Positions 1 to 8,652 of a DNA stretch of 50,404 nucleotides are shown in pieces. The translations under genes were made by a program, and so were the position numbers. The number at the start of each line of letters is the position of its first letter. Positions within the stretch are counted from its first letter, which is position 1. The notes below the pieces were generated by a model that was not told where the DNA came from, did no database searches, and worked only from the letters and a program-made list of their open reading frames with translations. Source of the DNA: Peptococcaceae bacterium. GTDB taxonomy: Bacteria > Bacillota > DSM-12270 > Thermacetogeniales > Thermacetogeniaceae. The DNA lies in NCBI GenBank assembly GCA_023249405.1, contig JAHFCR010000018.1, positions 1-50,404 on the forward strand, in the 5' to 3' direction.

Positions 1-296
1 ATCCCTGTTAGTGGATGCTGAAAATATATGATGGAGCATTTAATGGATTGTCTTTCTTACAAGAACCACCCGGCTTTGCCGGGTGTGTGTGGACTGGGTG
101 CGGGAGCACCCCTTATCCTGCCTTACAAAACTACCAGACACTTCGGCCTTGGAATAAGTTTTGCAGAGGTATTTTCGAGTATTTAATTTGCCTTAAACAT
201 CCTTTTCTGCGGCAGGAATTACTTTATATTATAGAGAAGATATGGAAAACAATTTTGTTAAAATTAGCCCTTTAAGACAACGCGGGAGGAAAAGAA
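1..296. other. Upstream region of the OLD-like gene; no gene supported
   Basis: I see no convincing coding sequence here. An 8-bp perfect hairpin with a TTT loop lies at 67-85 (CACCCGGC / GCCGGGTG), without a T-run, so it is a weak terminator at best. The last bases hold a ribosome binding site (GGGAGG) for the gene starting at 297. The one open frame (15-275) has no family resemblance and an unlikely composition. Confidence 0.4.
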
Positions 297-1865
297 ATGC
301 AATTTGAAATCGAGATTAAAAATTATCGTTGTTTTTCAGATGAGAAACCAGCGAAGTTTATTGTCCAACCTGGTTTTACGGCATTTGTAGGAGTTAATAA
401 TTCAGGCAAGTCCGCCCTACTCCGTTTTTTTTATGAATTGCGCCATATATTAATTAACTATGCTAATGTTGCAGTTTCAGTAAATACAAATGTTGAGCAG
501 CATATTATGTTAAAAGATAGACAGCAGATATTTTGCAATAAAAACGATCGCGCGTTAACTCTTTCTATAACAAGCCACGAGCGTGGGATGGGAGGCCCTA
601 GCCTTCACCCTTTTACTTGTTATTATGTGCTAGAAAAAAATTATGTTTGGCGTCTAGAAAGGATTCAAACACCTTCTTTAGAAATAACGAATATAGAAGA
701 TGATTTTAAGTATAATGGAGATTATTTAAATTATCGCGGTAATACTGGGATATATATTCAACCGGTTTGGACAATATTAAAAAACTTAGCAAATTCACTT
801 TACATAGGACCATTTAGAAATGCCATTAACGTAGGCTCCAATGATGATTATTATGATATACAAACTGGGGAAGCTTTTATAAAAAAATGGCGCTCTATGA
901 AAACAGGTGATAATGTAAGCCAAAATGAAGCAGCTTTGAGACTAACAAAAGATATAAAACGTATTTTTGATTTTGAACAATTTGAAATAAATCCTTCTGA
1001 CGATTCTAAAACTCTTCAGCTATTTATAAATGAAAAAAGTTACATATTAAATGAAGTCGGAGCAGGGTTAACCCAATTTATTTTACTACTTGCCAATGCT
1101 TCAATAATAAATCCTGCATACATATTTATTGACGAACCAGAACTTAACTTGCACCCTTCCTTACAGCTGGATTTTTTAACGACCCTCGGATCATATGCAA
1201 GAGAAGGTGTCTTCTTTGCTACACATAACATTGGTCTTGCTCGGTCATCTGCAGATCGTATTTACGGTTTACGACTTAAAAAAAGTATAAGCGAAATTCA
1301 GCCTCTTGAACTGATGCCAAGGCTTACTGAATTTGTGGGAGAATTAAGCTATTCTGGATATCGAGATCTTGGTTATAACTCTGTGCTTTTAGTAGAAGGC
1401 GTGACCGATATAAAAACAGTGCAGCAGTTCTTGCGAATGATTAAAAAGGATCATAATATCCTTTTAATCCCGCTAGGTGGAGGATCGTTAATAAATGCTG
1501 ATAGAGAACAAGAGCTAGAAGAACTCAAACGGATACCCGCGGCCAATTTTTATGCATTGATTGATAGCGAAAGGGCGTCAGAGACAGCATCTTTAAGCCC
1601 TGATCGCCAAGGTTTTTGTGAGGTATGTAAAAGATTAGGGATTTCATGCCATTCACTAGAGCGACGTGCCATGGAAAATTATCTAACGGAGCCTGCAATA
1701 CAAGCAGAGAATGATACTACATATCATGCGCTAGGCGCTTATGAGAAGCTTAATGCCGTTGATCCATCATGGGGAAAGAATGCAAATTGGCGTATTGCAC
1801 GAAGAATGCAATTTAGTGATATCGAAGCTACTGATCTCGAGGAATTTTTACGCTCAATACAATAA
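297..1865 (+). CDS. OLD-like ATP-dependent nuclease (AAA ATPase + TOPRIM)
   Basis: A 522-residue protein with an ABC/RecF-type ATPase head fused to a TOPRIM-like nuclease domain, the layout of OLD-family endonucleases used in phage defence. Walker A is GVNNSGKS near residue 32, a signature-like NEVGAGLTQF lies near 253, Walker B is FIDEPELNLHP near 280, and an ATHN H-loop is near 308. The TOPRIM part has LLVEGVTD (near 365), a glycine-rich turn, IDSER (near 421) and a RRAMENYL motif (near 456) typical of this ATPase group. The second acidic motif reads D-x-E instead of the usual D-x-D. The ATG follows GGGAGG at good spacing. The gene is clearly more AT-rich than its surroundings and lies inside a tRNA-bounded element, which suggests transfer. 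No UvrD-like partner (as in Gabija) follows. The family is firm; a defence role is inferred. Confidence 0.85.
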   Translation: MQFEIEIKNYRCFSDEKPAKFIVQPGFTAFVGVNNSGKSALLRFFYELRHILINYANVAVSVNTNVEQHIMLKDRQQIFCNKNDRALTLSITSHERGMGGPSLHPFTCYYVLEKNYVWRLERIQTPSLEITNIEDDFKYNGDYLNYRGNTGIYIQPVWTILKNLANSLYIGPFRNAINVGSNDDYYDIQTGEAFIKKWRSMKTGDNVSQNEAALRLTKDIKRIFDFEQFEINPSDDSKTLQLFINEKSYILNEVGAGLTQFILLLANASIINPAYIFIDEPELNLHPSLQLDFLTTLGSYAREGVFFATHNIGLARSSADRIYGLRLKKSISEIQPLELMPRLTEFVGELSYSGYRDLGYNSVLLVEGVTDIKTVQQFLRMIKKDHNILLIPLGGGSLINADREQELEELKRIPAANFYALIDSERASETASLSPDRQGFCEVCKRLGISCHSLERRAMENYLTEPAIQAENDTTYHALGAYEKLNAVDPSWGKNANWRIARRMQFSDIEATDLEEFLRSIQ

Positions 1866-2007
1866 TATATAAAAATTATGACTTATAGATTTCATATAGT
1901 TAATATGGCATAGATAGCTAGAGCATAAGCACATAATTTTCTTTATAGACCTTAACTTTACCTGTTGGGAACAAGTGTAGGGCTGAGAAAAATGTGCTTG
2001 GGCCTCG

Positions 2008-3090
2008 TCAATTGGCGTACACGTCTTCGTAGTATTTTTCTCGCTCGGCAAGCCGTTTCTCTCGCTCGTCGGACAAGTGCTGCTTGTAAATATTACGATC
2101 AAGTTTTACTTCTGGCGGCCAGTCAAGGGCGTCAATCAAAACTTTGTTGGGTTTGTGAACGGGCGTCGTGGATGCGAACTTTGCAAAACTATCTACCGCA
2201 CCCTTCACACGATCAAGGCTGCCACCGGCCTTTGTCAGAAGCGTCAAGGCCAGGTTGCCGTTCATGTTGCAGACGCCGCGTTCGGCGGCGTAGTCAATAA
2301 CCTCTTTAACGGCTGGATTATTCGCAATGCCCCTGGGCCGGGCATTGTTGCCCACGGAATGGACCAGGCCCCGACCTGGGGCATTGCTTCTTAACTGTCG
2401 CCCTTCCCGCAGCATCACGTGGGGAACGTCCGGCCTGTCCACAGCAGCAGCGGCCAGTACTGGCCGGGCCGGTTTATCTGTCGGCTTGACATCTGGTTTC
2501 ATTGACGGCGTTGGCATCACGGACTTTTTCTCGGCCCTGTTATCCGTCGCGGGGCATTGCTGCTTTTTAGTCAAAATTTGAGGCTGGCTAGAGGCATCAA
2601 CAGCCCCAACAACTTTTTCATCGCTGACCCGATCTACTATCGATCTATGATCGCTGATCGATCGTTGTTGTTCTTTTGTATTTAGTAATTCATTACTTAA
2701 TACGCGGCGGATTTTCCGGAGCGGTTTTTCCGCCACGGTGGAACCGGAGCGGATTTTCCGCCCTGGTGGAAATGGCTTATTATCAGGCATTTCAGGCCTT
2801 TCGTGAATTATATTTTCATAGCCAAACTTGCCGCCCTGCCGGACCATTTTTCTTTCGAGGTAGCCGAATTGTTCAAGCTCCTTTAACCCCGCAGACACTG
2901 AATCTTTTCCGTCAGCAGCCCTATTGAGCAGATCGCTCCGCCTGATTTGCCAACCGTCAGGCTTAGCCAAAAAGTAGGTCAGCAGCCCTTTGGCCTTCCA
3001 TGTGAGCCGGTCGTCATCGTCAAGAAATTGCTTATCGATGATCGCATATCTCTCTGTTTTACTTACCCGAATAATAGTGTCTGAACTCAT
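2008..3090 (-). CDS. Winged-helix replication-initiator-like protein of a mobile element
   Basis: A 360-residue protein. Residues about 18-85 form a winged helix-turn-helix of the type found in plasmid and phage replication initiators (WKAKGLLTYFLAKPDGWQI, then a recognition helix with SVSAGLKELEQFGYLERK). The middle is a low-complexity basic/proline linker, and the C-terminus (from about 255) is a small helical domain ending in a charged helix. The ATG is preceded by CAGGAGG ten bases upstream. The gene converges on the OLD-like gene and lies between it and the tRNA fragment, which fits an element-borne replication or maintenance gene. Its GC-rich codon use differs from the OLD-like gene, so the island is mosaic. 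The DNA-binding fold is well supported; the exact role is inferred. Confidence 0.65.
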   Translation of the reverse strand: MSSDTIIRVSKTERYAIIDKQFLDDDDRLTWKAKGLLTYFLAKPDGWQIRRSDLLNRAADGKDSVSAGLKELEQFGYLERKMVRQGGKFGYENIIHERPEMPDNKPFPPGRKIRSGSTVAEKPLRKIRRVLSNELLNTKEQQRSISDHRSIVDRVSDEKVVGAVDASSQPQILTKKQQCPATDNRAEKKSVMPTPSMKPDVKPTDKPARPVLAAAAVDRPDVPHVMLREGRQLRSNAPGRGLVHSVGNNARPRGIANNPAVKEVIDYAAERGVCNMNGNLALTLLTKAGGSLDRVKGAVDSFAKFASTTPVHKPNKVLIDALDWPPEVKLDRNIYKQHLSDEREKRLAEREKYYEDVYAN

Positions 3091-3346
3091 TGCTTGATCG
3101 CCTCCTGTATATAAACAAAAAAAGCCCGACCCCCACGAAGGAGGCTGGGCAGGATGCGCTTTTCTCTATTGGAAGATTGAGAGCGTACGAGCATTCCTAA
3201 AATAAGGTTCGGTTGTATGAAACGGTCCAGCGAACAATAAGTACCGACATTGGAAAATCGTTCAAAGAAAAAGCCCGGGTTTTTCCGGCCAGCAGGGGAT
3301 CATAAAAAAAACTGAGTGAGCAGTAATTTTCGATTTCAAAATTGCT

Positions 3347-3401
3347 CGTGCTACTAACGTGCTACTGAAAAAGTAAATTCAGTTAGATACAAACAGATAC
3401 A
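3347..3401. repeat. Direct repeats beside the attachment site
   Basis: Two 9-bp copies of CGTGCTACT (3347-3355, 3358-3366) are followed by two copies of AGATACA (3385-3391, 3395-3401), about 90-140 bp inside the presumed element end. Short direct repeats at this position resemble arm-type binding sites of tyrosine integrases. That role is inference, since no integrase is in view. Confidence 0.45.
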
Positions 3402-3490
3402 GATGGGTATTTGCCCCCGCCTCAAAGTCTTGATATTGCTGAAAAATTGACACCGGATGGAATTAGCAAGTACAGGCCGACACACTCATT

Positions 3491-3553
3491 GCGGGACTTA
3501 AAATCCCGGGACCTTCACGGGTCGTGCGAGTTCAAGTCTCGCTCCCGGCACCA
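3491..3553 (+). other. 3' half of tRNA-Leu(TAA): putative attachment site (attR)
   Basis: The segment runs from the anticodon stem (CGGGA / TCCCG around loop CTTAAAA, anticodon TAA) through a long class II variable arm (GACC...GGTC) and a T-arm (GCGAG TTCAAGT CTCGC) to an acceptor strand ending in CCA. No matching 5' acceptor strand or D-arm lies where it should (near 3464), so this is not a complete tRNA. A tRNA 3' half followed directly by a terminator is what remains when an element integrates into a tRNA gene. The intact gene should lie at the other end, left of this window. Confidence 0.75.
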
Positions 3554-3566
3554 CTTACAGCGATCG

Positions 3567-3600
3567 ATGGCCTTCAAAAAGAAGGTCATTTTTCTTTTTT
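3567..3600 (+). terminator. Intrinsic terminator of the split tRNA-Leu locus
   Basis: A 9-bp stem (ATGGCCTTC / GAAGGTCAT, one G-T pair) with an AAAAA loop is followed by TTTTTCTTTTTT. It lies 13 bp past the tRNA CCA end, as expected for the native tRNA terminator left behind by integration. Confidence 0.85.
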
Positions 3601-3677
3601 GGTGCCCATTTATGGCGCTCCTCATGTAAAGTAAAGACACGGATTTAAAAAATAAGTTAATCCTTCTTCGTGCTATA

Positions 3678-3698
3678 TGTTGTAGCAAGCAGCTTCAG
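3678..3698 (+). repeat. 21-bp direct repeat, copy 1, downstream of the pentapeptide gene
   Basis: Matches 4639-4659 in 20 of 21 positions (TGTTGTA, one variable base, then CAAGCAGCTTCAG). The two copies flank the pentapeptide-repeat gene in the same orientation, about 960 bp apart. Confidence 0.6.
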
Positions 3699-3724
3699 CT
3701 AACCTTCTCTCGCGGTCAACGGCT

Positions 3725-4606
3725 TTATACTTTGAAGTTGGACCAGTGAACTGGGCGGGCAATTGACAACGGCAACTTTGTGCTGGCATCGCCCTTCGCC
3801 ACGTTGATCTGTGATTGGGTGAGAAAGATACTCTTGGTCAGGTCTGCTCCTCTGAGGTCGGCATCCCGGAAATCAGCTCCGATGAGATCTGCCCCACTCA
3901 GATCGGTTCCTCTGAGATCAGCCGCAATCAGGTAGGCCCCTCTCAAATTTACGCCTCTGAGGTCGGCTTTTCTGAGGTCAGCCGCAATCAGGTCAGCTCC
4001 TCGGCCGAGGGTCTTCTGATGCCCCGAATAAGCATTCTGCCCACGACGGACTTTGGCTCTTACGAGTTCGCTGGTATGCTGTAGCAGCGCATTAACACCT
4101 GCTCGGTGCGCCGCAACATCCAATTTCATGAAAGAGTCAAGGCTGAGGTGAGTAAGGCGTTCAGTCTCATCAAGCATGGAACTGAGCGCACCGTGGATCG
4201 GATGAGTTGGTTGCAACGTCAGCGCTTCGGTTAGGTACCAGAGCATTTCATGCAATTGTCGCACGATCAGAAATACCTCGAACATTTGCTTTGCGAATTC
4301 TGGAGATTGCCGCCAGTCGTGTCCGCCGAAGGTTACTTGGGCAACTTTTTGGCCCGCCCCCAAACAGTCATAAGCAGTGCAGCCTTTAAGGCCCCTTTTC
4401 CAGAGGGTTTTGTGAACACTGCAGCGAAAGTCTGATTGCAGGCTGGGGCAAGGCTGACCTGCATCTTTGTCGATGGGGAAGCCTTCCGAAGCTGAAAAGT
4501 TAAGCGCGACACAGCACAAGCCAAAACAGTTTTCGCAGTCGGCTTGTAGAGTGCGGCGAATCCTATCAGGGAAATAAGGTGCTGGATATTCGTGATTCTC
4601 AGACAA
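3725..4606 (-). CDS. Pentapeptide-repeat protein with Cys-rich N-terminus
   Basis: A 293-residue protein. The N-terminus has closely spaced cysteines (CENCFGLCC near residues 20-28, further Cys near 53, 62, 76 and 81), suggesting a metal-binding or disulfide-rich module. A helical middle follows. Residues about 200-265 carry roughly a dozen A(D/N)LxG pentapeptide repeats ([20 protein letters not shown] and onward) that should fold as a right-handed quadrilateral beta-helix. The start is TTG, chosen because GGGAG lies 8 bases upstream. It is a single-gene unit flanked by a 21-bp direct repeat. Pentapeptide proteins include DNA mimics such as Qnr, but the family is broad and no specific role can be assigned. 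Confidence 0.8.
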   Translation of the reverse strand: MSENHEYPAPYFPDRIRRTLQADCENCFGLCCVALNFSASEGFPIDKDAGQPCPSLQSDFRCSVHKTLWKRGLKGCTAYDCLGAGQKVAQVTFGGHDWRQSPEFAKQMFEVFLIVRQLHEMLWYLTEALTLQPTHPIHGALSSMLDETERLTHLSLDSFMKLDVAAHRAGVNALLQHTSELVRAKVRRGQNAYSGHQKTLGRGADLIAADLRKADLRGVNLRGAYLIAADLRGTDLSGADLIGADFRDADLRGADLTKSIFLTQSQINVAKGDASTKLPLSIARPVHWSNFKV

Positions 4607-4638
4607 TATCGTCTCTCCCTGGATTTGAAATTGTTATT

Positions 4639-4659
4639 TGTTGTATCAAGCAGCTTCAG
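4639..4659 (+). repeat. 21-bp direct repeat, copy 2, upstream of the pentapeptide gene
   Basis: Partner of 3678-3698. It overlaps the stop codon of the small minus-strand reading frame 4656-4814, so the other copy may be the tail of a lost duplicate of that gene. Confidence 0.6.
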
Positions 4660-4814
4660 TAAGCTTGCTCTTCAGGCAGTAGTCTGCCGGGCAGTCGCCG
4701 GTCAGTGAAGAAATGCAGCCGGCAGGCATTGTAGCTCACTGCGGCTTCTTCCCGGAGTACCTCTAGGATTACCTTGGCTTTGTGCCCCGGCTGAATAATG
4801 ATTGCGCTTTTCAT
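4656..4814 (-). CDS. Small hypothetical protein (52 aa)
   Basis: Reads MKSAIIIQPGHKAKVILEVL, then a charged stretch, and ends LLPEEQAY. Codon choice looks coding, and GGGAG sits just before the ATG, closer than ideal. It lies upstream of the pentapeptide gene on the same strand with a 50-bp gap, so the two may be co-transcribed. I recognise no family; it may be a fragment of a larger gene. Confidence 0.35.
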   Translation of the reverse strand: MKSAIIIQPGHKAKVILEVLREEAAVSYNACRLHFFTDRRLPGRLLPEEQAY

Positions 4815-5034
4815 GCTCCCATTGTAACTTAATTTTTTGGTTCCGTTTCTTGGATCTGGGGAGCATTATAATTTGATTGCAGAAGCCGAAGATTACAGAA
4901 TGGCGATTGCTAGGGACACCGGTGGGGCGATTTATGGTGCAGAGTAGATGCGTACCTGGAGAGTGAGTATGGCCGTCAGGGAGCGGATGGCGCAGAAAGT
5001 TGAAATCCCAATACTAGGTGACGCCATTAAATAA

Positions 5035-5067
5035 TGTACCGCCAGGCTATGCCAACCTGGCGGTACA
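5035..5067. repeat. Perfect 12-bp inverted repeat
   Basis: TGTACCGCCAGG and CCTGGCGGTACA face each other across a 9-base loop. There is no T-run on either side, so it is either a DNA operator or an RNA hairpin that is not a classical terminator. A second GC-rich stem (GTGGGG...CCCCAC) follows at about 5080-5101. Confidence 0.6.
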
Positions 5068-5150
5068 TATGGGAATTTGGTGGGGGGTTCTGCTACCCCA
5101 CCTATATCAGGAAGGGAGGAACACGATGAGCAGTATAACACAACCGAACT

Positions 5151-5345
5151 ATGCCGGGCAAATTAATATTTGCTGTAGATAAAGAGAATGAGGTCATTTA
5201 CATCCCAGATATCTGGAAAAAGCAAGTTGTATCCGACAAGAGCACTGTTTCCGCTGCTACGGAACGTTTCCGACTTTTCGGATTCTGGCCAGAAAAAAAG
5301 GCATACCACCAGATTAGGGAGACTGACGGTATGCAGAGGGATTGA
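5151..5345 (+). CDS. Hypothetical protein, possibly frameshifted at its start
   Basis: A 64-residue frame (MPGKLIFAVDKENEVIYIPD, ending in RETDGMQRD) with plausible codon use but no ribosome binding site. A good site (GGGAGG) instead precedes an ATG at 5125 in another frame, which stops after 18 codons and overlaps this start. A single-base indel near 5150 could have split one gene. No family recognised. Confidence 0.35.
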   Translation: MPGKLIFAVDKENEVIYIPDIWKKQVVSDKSTVSAATERFRLFGFWPEKKAYHQIRETDGMQRD

Positions 5346-5527
5346 TGCCGGGAGTGATGCCCAGCATTTATGGGAGGTGTGAAGTCCCACCAATTAATTA
5401 TGCAAAAGCTATGCCAAACGGGTTCAAAGGCATCGAGTTCAAGCGGGAGAAAAAAACTGCCAGGGCATGGGCTCAATGCAAAAAAATACCGCCAATAGCT
5501 GTTAAGCTTGACGGCAAAGAAGGGTAA
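5345..5527 (+). CDS. Hypothetical small basic protein
   Basis: About 60 residues, rich in Lys and Pro (MPGVMPSIYGRCEVPPINYA, then KREKKTARAW). It overlaps the end of the preceding frame by one base, as coupled genes do, but no clear ribosome binding site is seen. It could equally be decayed sequence. Confidence 0.22.
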   Translation: MPGVMPSIYGRCEVPPINYAKAMPNGFKGIEFKREKKTARAWAQCKKIPPIAVKLDGKEG

Positions 5528-5726
5528 AAGCGCTTAAGGGTTTAGCGCTATGAGGTATAGGAGGACAAGTTGCACCCGCCTATACGATGGGATTTTAAAT
5601 TCCCACGCTAAATATAAGCAAATAACATGCCAAACAAGTTAGGTATAAATATATTGCCAGGGTATTCCGGCTAAAGGGGTTGCAAGAACGGATCGGGGAA
5701 AAAGGGAGACGTAATGACGTGGTTGC

Positions 5727-5969
5727 TTAAAACCTTTTGTAGGGGTGGTGAAAATACTGGGTATTTCTAATTTTTGCCTCATGGCGCTTTCCTCCAGCGA
5801 TAAAGCCAGCGATGAAAATGATAACTGCGCCTAATATGAGAAGCAGTATTTTTACTATGATGATTGCCCCCTTGAATGGTAAAAAAGGTAACCCCTCGCC
5901 GGGGTCAAGTGGTGATAGATATATAGTTCTGACCCCCATAGAATACCATATCCAGTGGGGATGTGGCAA
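5727..5969 (-). CDS. Small single-pass membrane protein
   Basis: The convincing part is the last 43 residues: a hydrophobic helix (VKILLLILGAVIIFIAGFI) followed by the basic tail AGGKRHEAKIRN. A strong ribosome binding site (AAGGGGG) lies just upstream of this core at about 5870-5880, but the next codons are ATC-ATC-ATA, not a standard start. Either an unusual start near 5861 is used or a start codon has mutated. The listed ATG at 5969 adds an N-terminus that looks non-coding. Confidence 0.35.
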   Translation of the reverse strand: MPHPHWIWYSMGVRTIYLSPLDPGEGLPFLPFKGAIIIVKILLLILGAVIIFIAGFIAGGKRHEAKIRNTQYFHHPYKRF

Positions 5970-6181
5970 TATAGATGAGTGAGCGGCAACCGAAAAAGCA
6001 GGACATCAATATGATCATTTATCGTTCACAAAGCCATGCAGGCCGCGCCTGAAGCGGTAATCGCAATTTTTGTGCAATTGAGCAACAAGAGGGAAGAGTA
6101 GTATGGTAGGAATGCGCAGATTAAAACTGGCAAATTATAATCTGTCAGCAGAGCGCTAAAGACCGTTATTATTTGATGAAA

Positions 6182-8362
6182 TTAACAAGAGCGCTGCTCC
6201 GGCTCGGTTTCCCCGAGTATCTTCAGGAACAGCGGCACCAGAGCGGGATCGAACTGAGTTCCGGCGCGGCTGGTCAACTCCAATTGAGCAGCCTCCGGGG
6301 TCATGGCCTTCCGGTAGGACCTGTCGTTGGTCATGGCGTCATAGGCATCGAGTATGCCAAGGATCCGGCATTCTATAGGTATCTCCTCCCCCATGATGCC
6401 GAGTGGATAACCTTTGCCGTCCCAGCGCTCATGATGCTTGAGAATTAGACTTGATATGGAATTGAGATCGGGCACCGAATGGGCTATACGATAACCGATC
6501 TCGCTGTGCCTCTGCATGGCAGCCCTTTCTTTGGGAGTGAGGGCAGACGGTTTAAACAATATCTGATCTGGTATCCCTACCTTGCCAATGTCGTGAAATT
6601 GAGCTAGCAGTTGGACTCCAACAATTCTATTCTCCTGCAGGCCAAGGTATGTTCCCATCCGTTGGGCCAGATCTCTCAACCGATCAGCATGCCCTTCAGT
6701 GATATAATCCCTGGCTGACAGGGCTTGGGTCAGCACTTGGATCATCGTATTCTGTACGCTTAGATAATGGCTCAGTTTCTCTCTGTACATATTATCGTCG
6801 GCTTCTTTATATAGATCGATGATATTTTCGCTTGAACCGTTGCCCATTGCAAAGCCGGTGGAAATATCCAAAAGAAACTGCGGACTTCTTGCATTGTAAT
6901 CCTGAACCGCCTGGCGTATTCTGCCGCAAGTGTTACTGAGCCGGTCTATGCTGCTGTCCAAGGACAGTATGGCAAATTCATCGCCACCGGTGCGGAATAG
7001 CTTGTCTCCTGTTCCCAATGAAGATTTTAGGATACCCGCAGCAGCGATCAGCAATTTATCTCCGTCATCGTGTCCCAGCATGTCATTGACAAGTTTCAGG
7101 CCGTCGATGTCGCATACAATGATGCCCAAAGTATATTTGCCTTCGCCGTTCAGCTCTTTTAGATCCCGCTCGAAGCAACTGCGGTTATACAGTCCGGTTA
7201 AGGAATCGTGCAGACTCATGTAGTTAAGCTGGCGTTCCTTCAATTTGCGCTCGCCGATCTCGTTCTGCAACTCGTTGACGAGGGTCCTATCCTGAATAAT
7301 AACGACAATACCAACGATATCACCGGTCTGGTCCTTAACGGGGGATGCGTAGATGCCCACGGGTATAGCGAGGCCGATGCTGGTCTTACAGTGCAGCGCT
7401 TCTTCAGACACATAGTTTTTACCGGATTGCGCCATTTGCAGCAATGCGTCCAGGTTCAAATCGATGATCATGTTCAGCCGCTTCCCGGCCAGATCGGCCT
7501 CCTGATAACCCAGCATTTCCACTCCCCGGCGGTTGGCGCCGGTGACAATGCCTTGAGAGTCTGCCAGGATAACGATATCGGTGATTTTATCAACAATGTC
7601 TTCTGCGGAGATAATCGAAGACAGGCTTAAGAATTTATACTTGGTATTGGCATATAAGATTGCCATAAAGAACATGAGCATTATGAACTGCACCAGATCG
7701 TGATTGGGAACCGTATACCCGATGAATAAATCGTTGATTGTTCCTAGCACGATTGCAACCAGTGAGAAGGTGACGACAATCGCCGTTTGTTTTTTCTCCC
7801 TGTGCGATTCTGTGGCCCTGTTCAGCTGCCACAGTAAACCGATACTAGTCAGGTCGTAGCCAAAAAAATAGATATTTTCCGCATACAAAAAAATGGACTG
7901 CAATATTAATGTTCTGTTGGCATAGGTATTAAAAACCAATTCCAGGATGCTGAAGATAATTCCGGGGAGGTAGATCGCAGCAATTTTCCAGCTCCTGTTC
8001 AGGATGCGGTCCCTATGCACCATGATCAACGATATGTGCAGCATCAACCCCGGATAAATCGCCCAGCCGGCCATCGCCAGCTGTCTCAGAAAGTAAAGGG
8101 TTCTTACGTTGTTCTGATTGTAGCTGAACAGATCGATGGCCGAGCAATAGGCCAGGACCAAGCACAGCACGAATAAGAGCCTGTTCATTTTGGCATTGGG
8201 ATCTTTGCGAAAAACATTAATGCCCACGTAAAGATAAATTATTACGACCGTATAGGTCAGCAGCTCGTACAGCATCTGGTATCTCTCTCTCGGTAATGCG
8301 TGATTATGTCTATCCTTAGACAATTGTGTAAAGGTCTCCTTTTTTAGAATCATTATTTTCAA
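6182..8362 (-). CDS. Membrane-bound 7TM-PAS-GGDEF-HD-GYP c-di-GMP signalling protein
   Basis: A 726-residue sensor. Residues about 35-250 hold several membrane helices like the 7TM sensor found in Firmicute signalling proteins. A PAS domain follows (about 265-370), then a GGDEF domain with an intact GGDEF motif (near 462), then an HD-GYP domain with HDIGK (near 590) and HHERWDGKGYP (near 645). It could both make and degrade c-di-GMP. The RxxD product-inhibition site is absent (GTGD at that position). The ATG at 8362 lacks a ribosome binding site; an in-frame TTG after AAGGAG about 40 bases downstream, or the Met before LYELLTYT, may be the true start. The gene is transcribed alone. Confidence 0.88.
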   Translation of the reverse strand: MKIMILKKETFTQLSKDRHNHALPRERYQMLYELLTYTVVIIYLYVGINVFRKDPNAKMNRLLFVLCLVLAYCSAIDLFSYNQNNVRTLYFLRQLAMAGWAIYPGLMLHISLIMVHRDRILNRSWKIAAIYLPGIIFSILELVFNTYANRTLILQSIFLYAENIYFFGYDLTSIGLLWQLNRATESHREKKQTAIVVTFSLVAIVLGTINDLFIGYTVPNHDLVQFIMLMFFMAILYANTKYKFLSLSSIISAEDIVDKITDIVILADSQGIVTGANRRGVEMLGYQEADLAGKRLNMIIDLNLDALLQMAQSGKNYVSEEALHCKTSIGLAIPVGIYASPVKDQTGDIVGIVVIIQDRTLVNELQNEIGERKLKERQLNYMSLHDSLTGLYNRSCFERDLKELNGEGKYTLGIIVCDIDGLKLVNDMLGHDDGDKLLIAAAGILKSSLGTGDKLFRTGGDEFAILSLDSSIDRLSNTCGRIRQAVQDYNARSPQFLLDISTGFAMGNGSSENIIDLYKEADDNMYREKLSHYLSVQNTMIQVLTQALSARDYITEGHADRLRDLAQRMGTYLGLQENRIVGVQLLAQFHDIGKVGIPDQILFKPSALTPKERAAMQRHSEIGYRIAHSVPDLNSISSLILKHHERWDGKGYPLGIMGEEIPIECRILGILDAYDAMTNDRSYRKAMTPEAAQLELTSRAGTQFDPALVPLFLKILGETEPEQRSC

Positions 8363-8388
8363 AACTTTTGATTTATTATTGGACAGTC

Positions 8389-8652
8389 ATGCGGCCCGCG
8401 GATTATTTTGCCATCAACACCCTGCCCGCTGCCTTTGCCAAGCTGGGCATGCATGTCGATAAGCTGCCGATACTCAGCCAGATGGTTGGTGAGAACGTCG
8501 CCGTCCGGCCCGGTGGCGGGGTTTCTTTGGCCGTGGGCATGGACTACATAATGGTCCTGATGGCGATCATTATGATCGATACGGTGGTCACCTGGATTAG
8601 CAAACTGACTAGCGAGGGCATGCCAGCCAAGCCAGTGGCTGGCGGGATGTAG
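8389..8652 (+). pseudogene. C-terminal remnant of an integral membrane protein
   Basis: An 87-residue frame with strongly coding-like codon use begins abruptly 26 bp from the start of the divergent sensor gene, with no ribosome binding site. It includes INTLPAAFAKLGM, GGGVSLAVGMDYIMV and a hydrophobic helix (MVLMAIIMIDTVV). It reads like the last part of a permease that lost its 5' end. I cannot name the transporter family. Confidence 0.45.

Noticed and set aside
3464-3553. A complete tRNA-Leu(TAA) gene
   Set aside because: The 3' half is perfect, but no 5' acceptor strand or D-arm pairs with it in the expected place; only a vague likeness (GGAATTAGCA, GACACAC) is seen.
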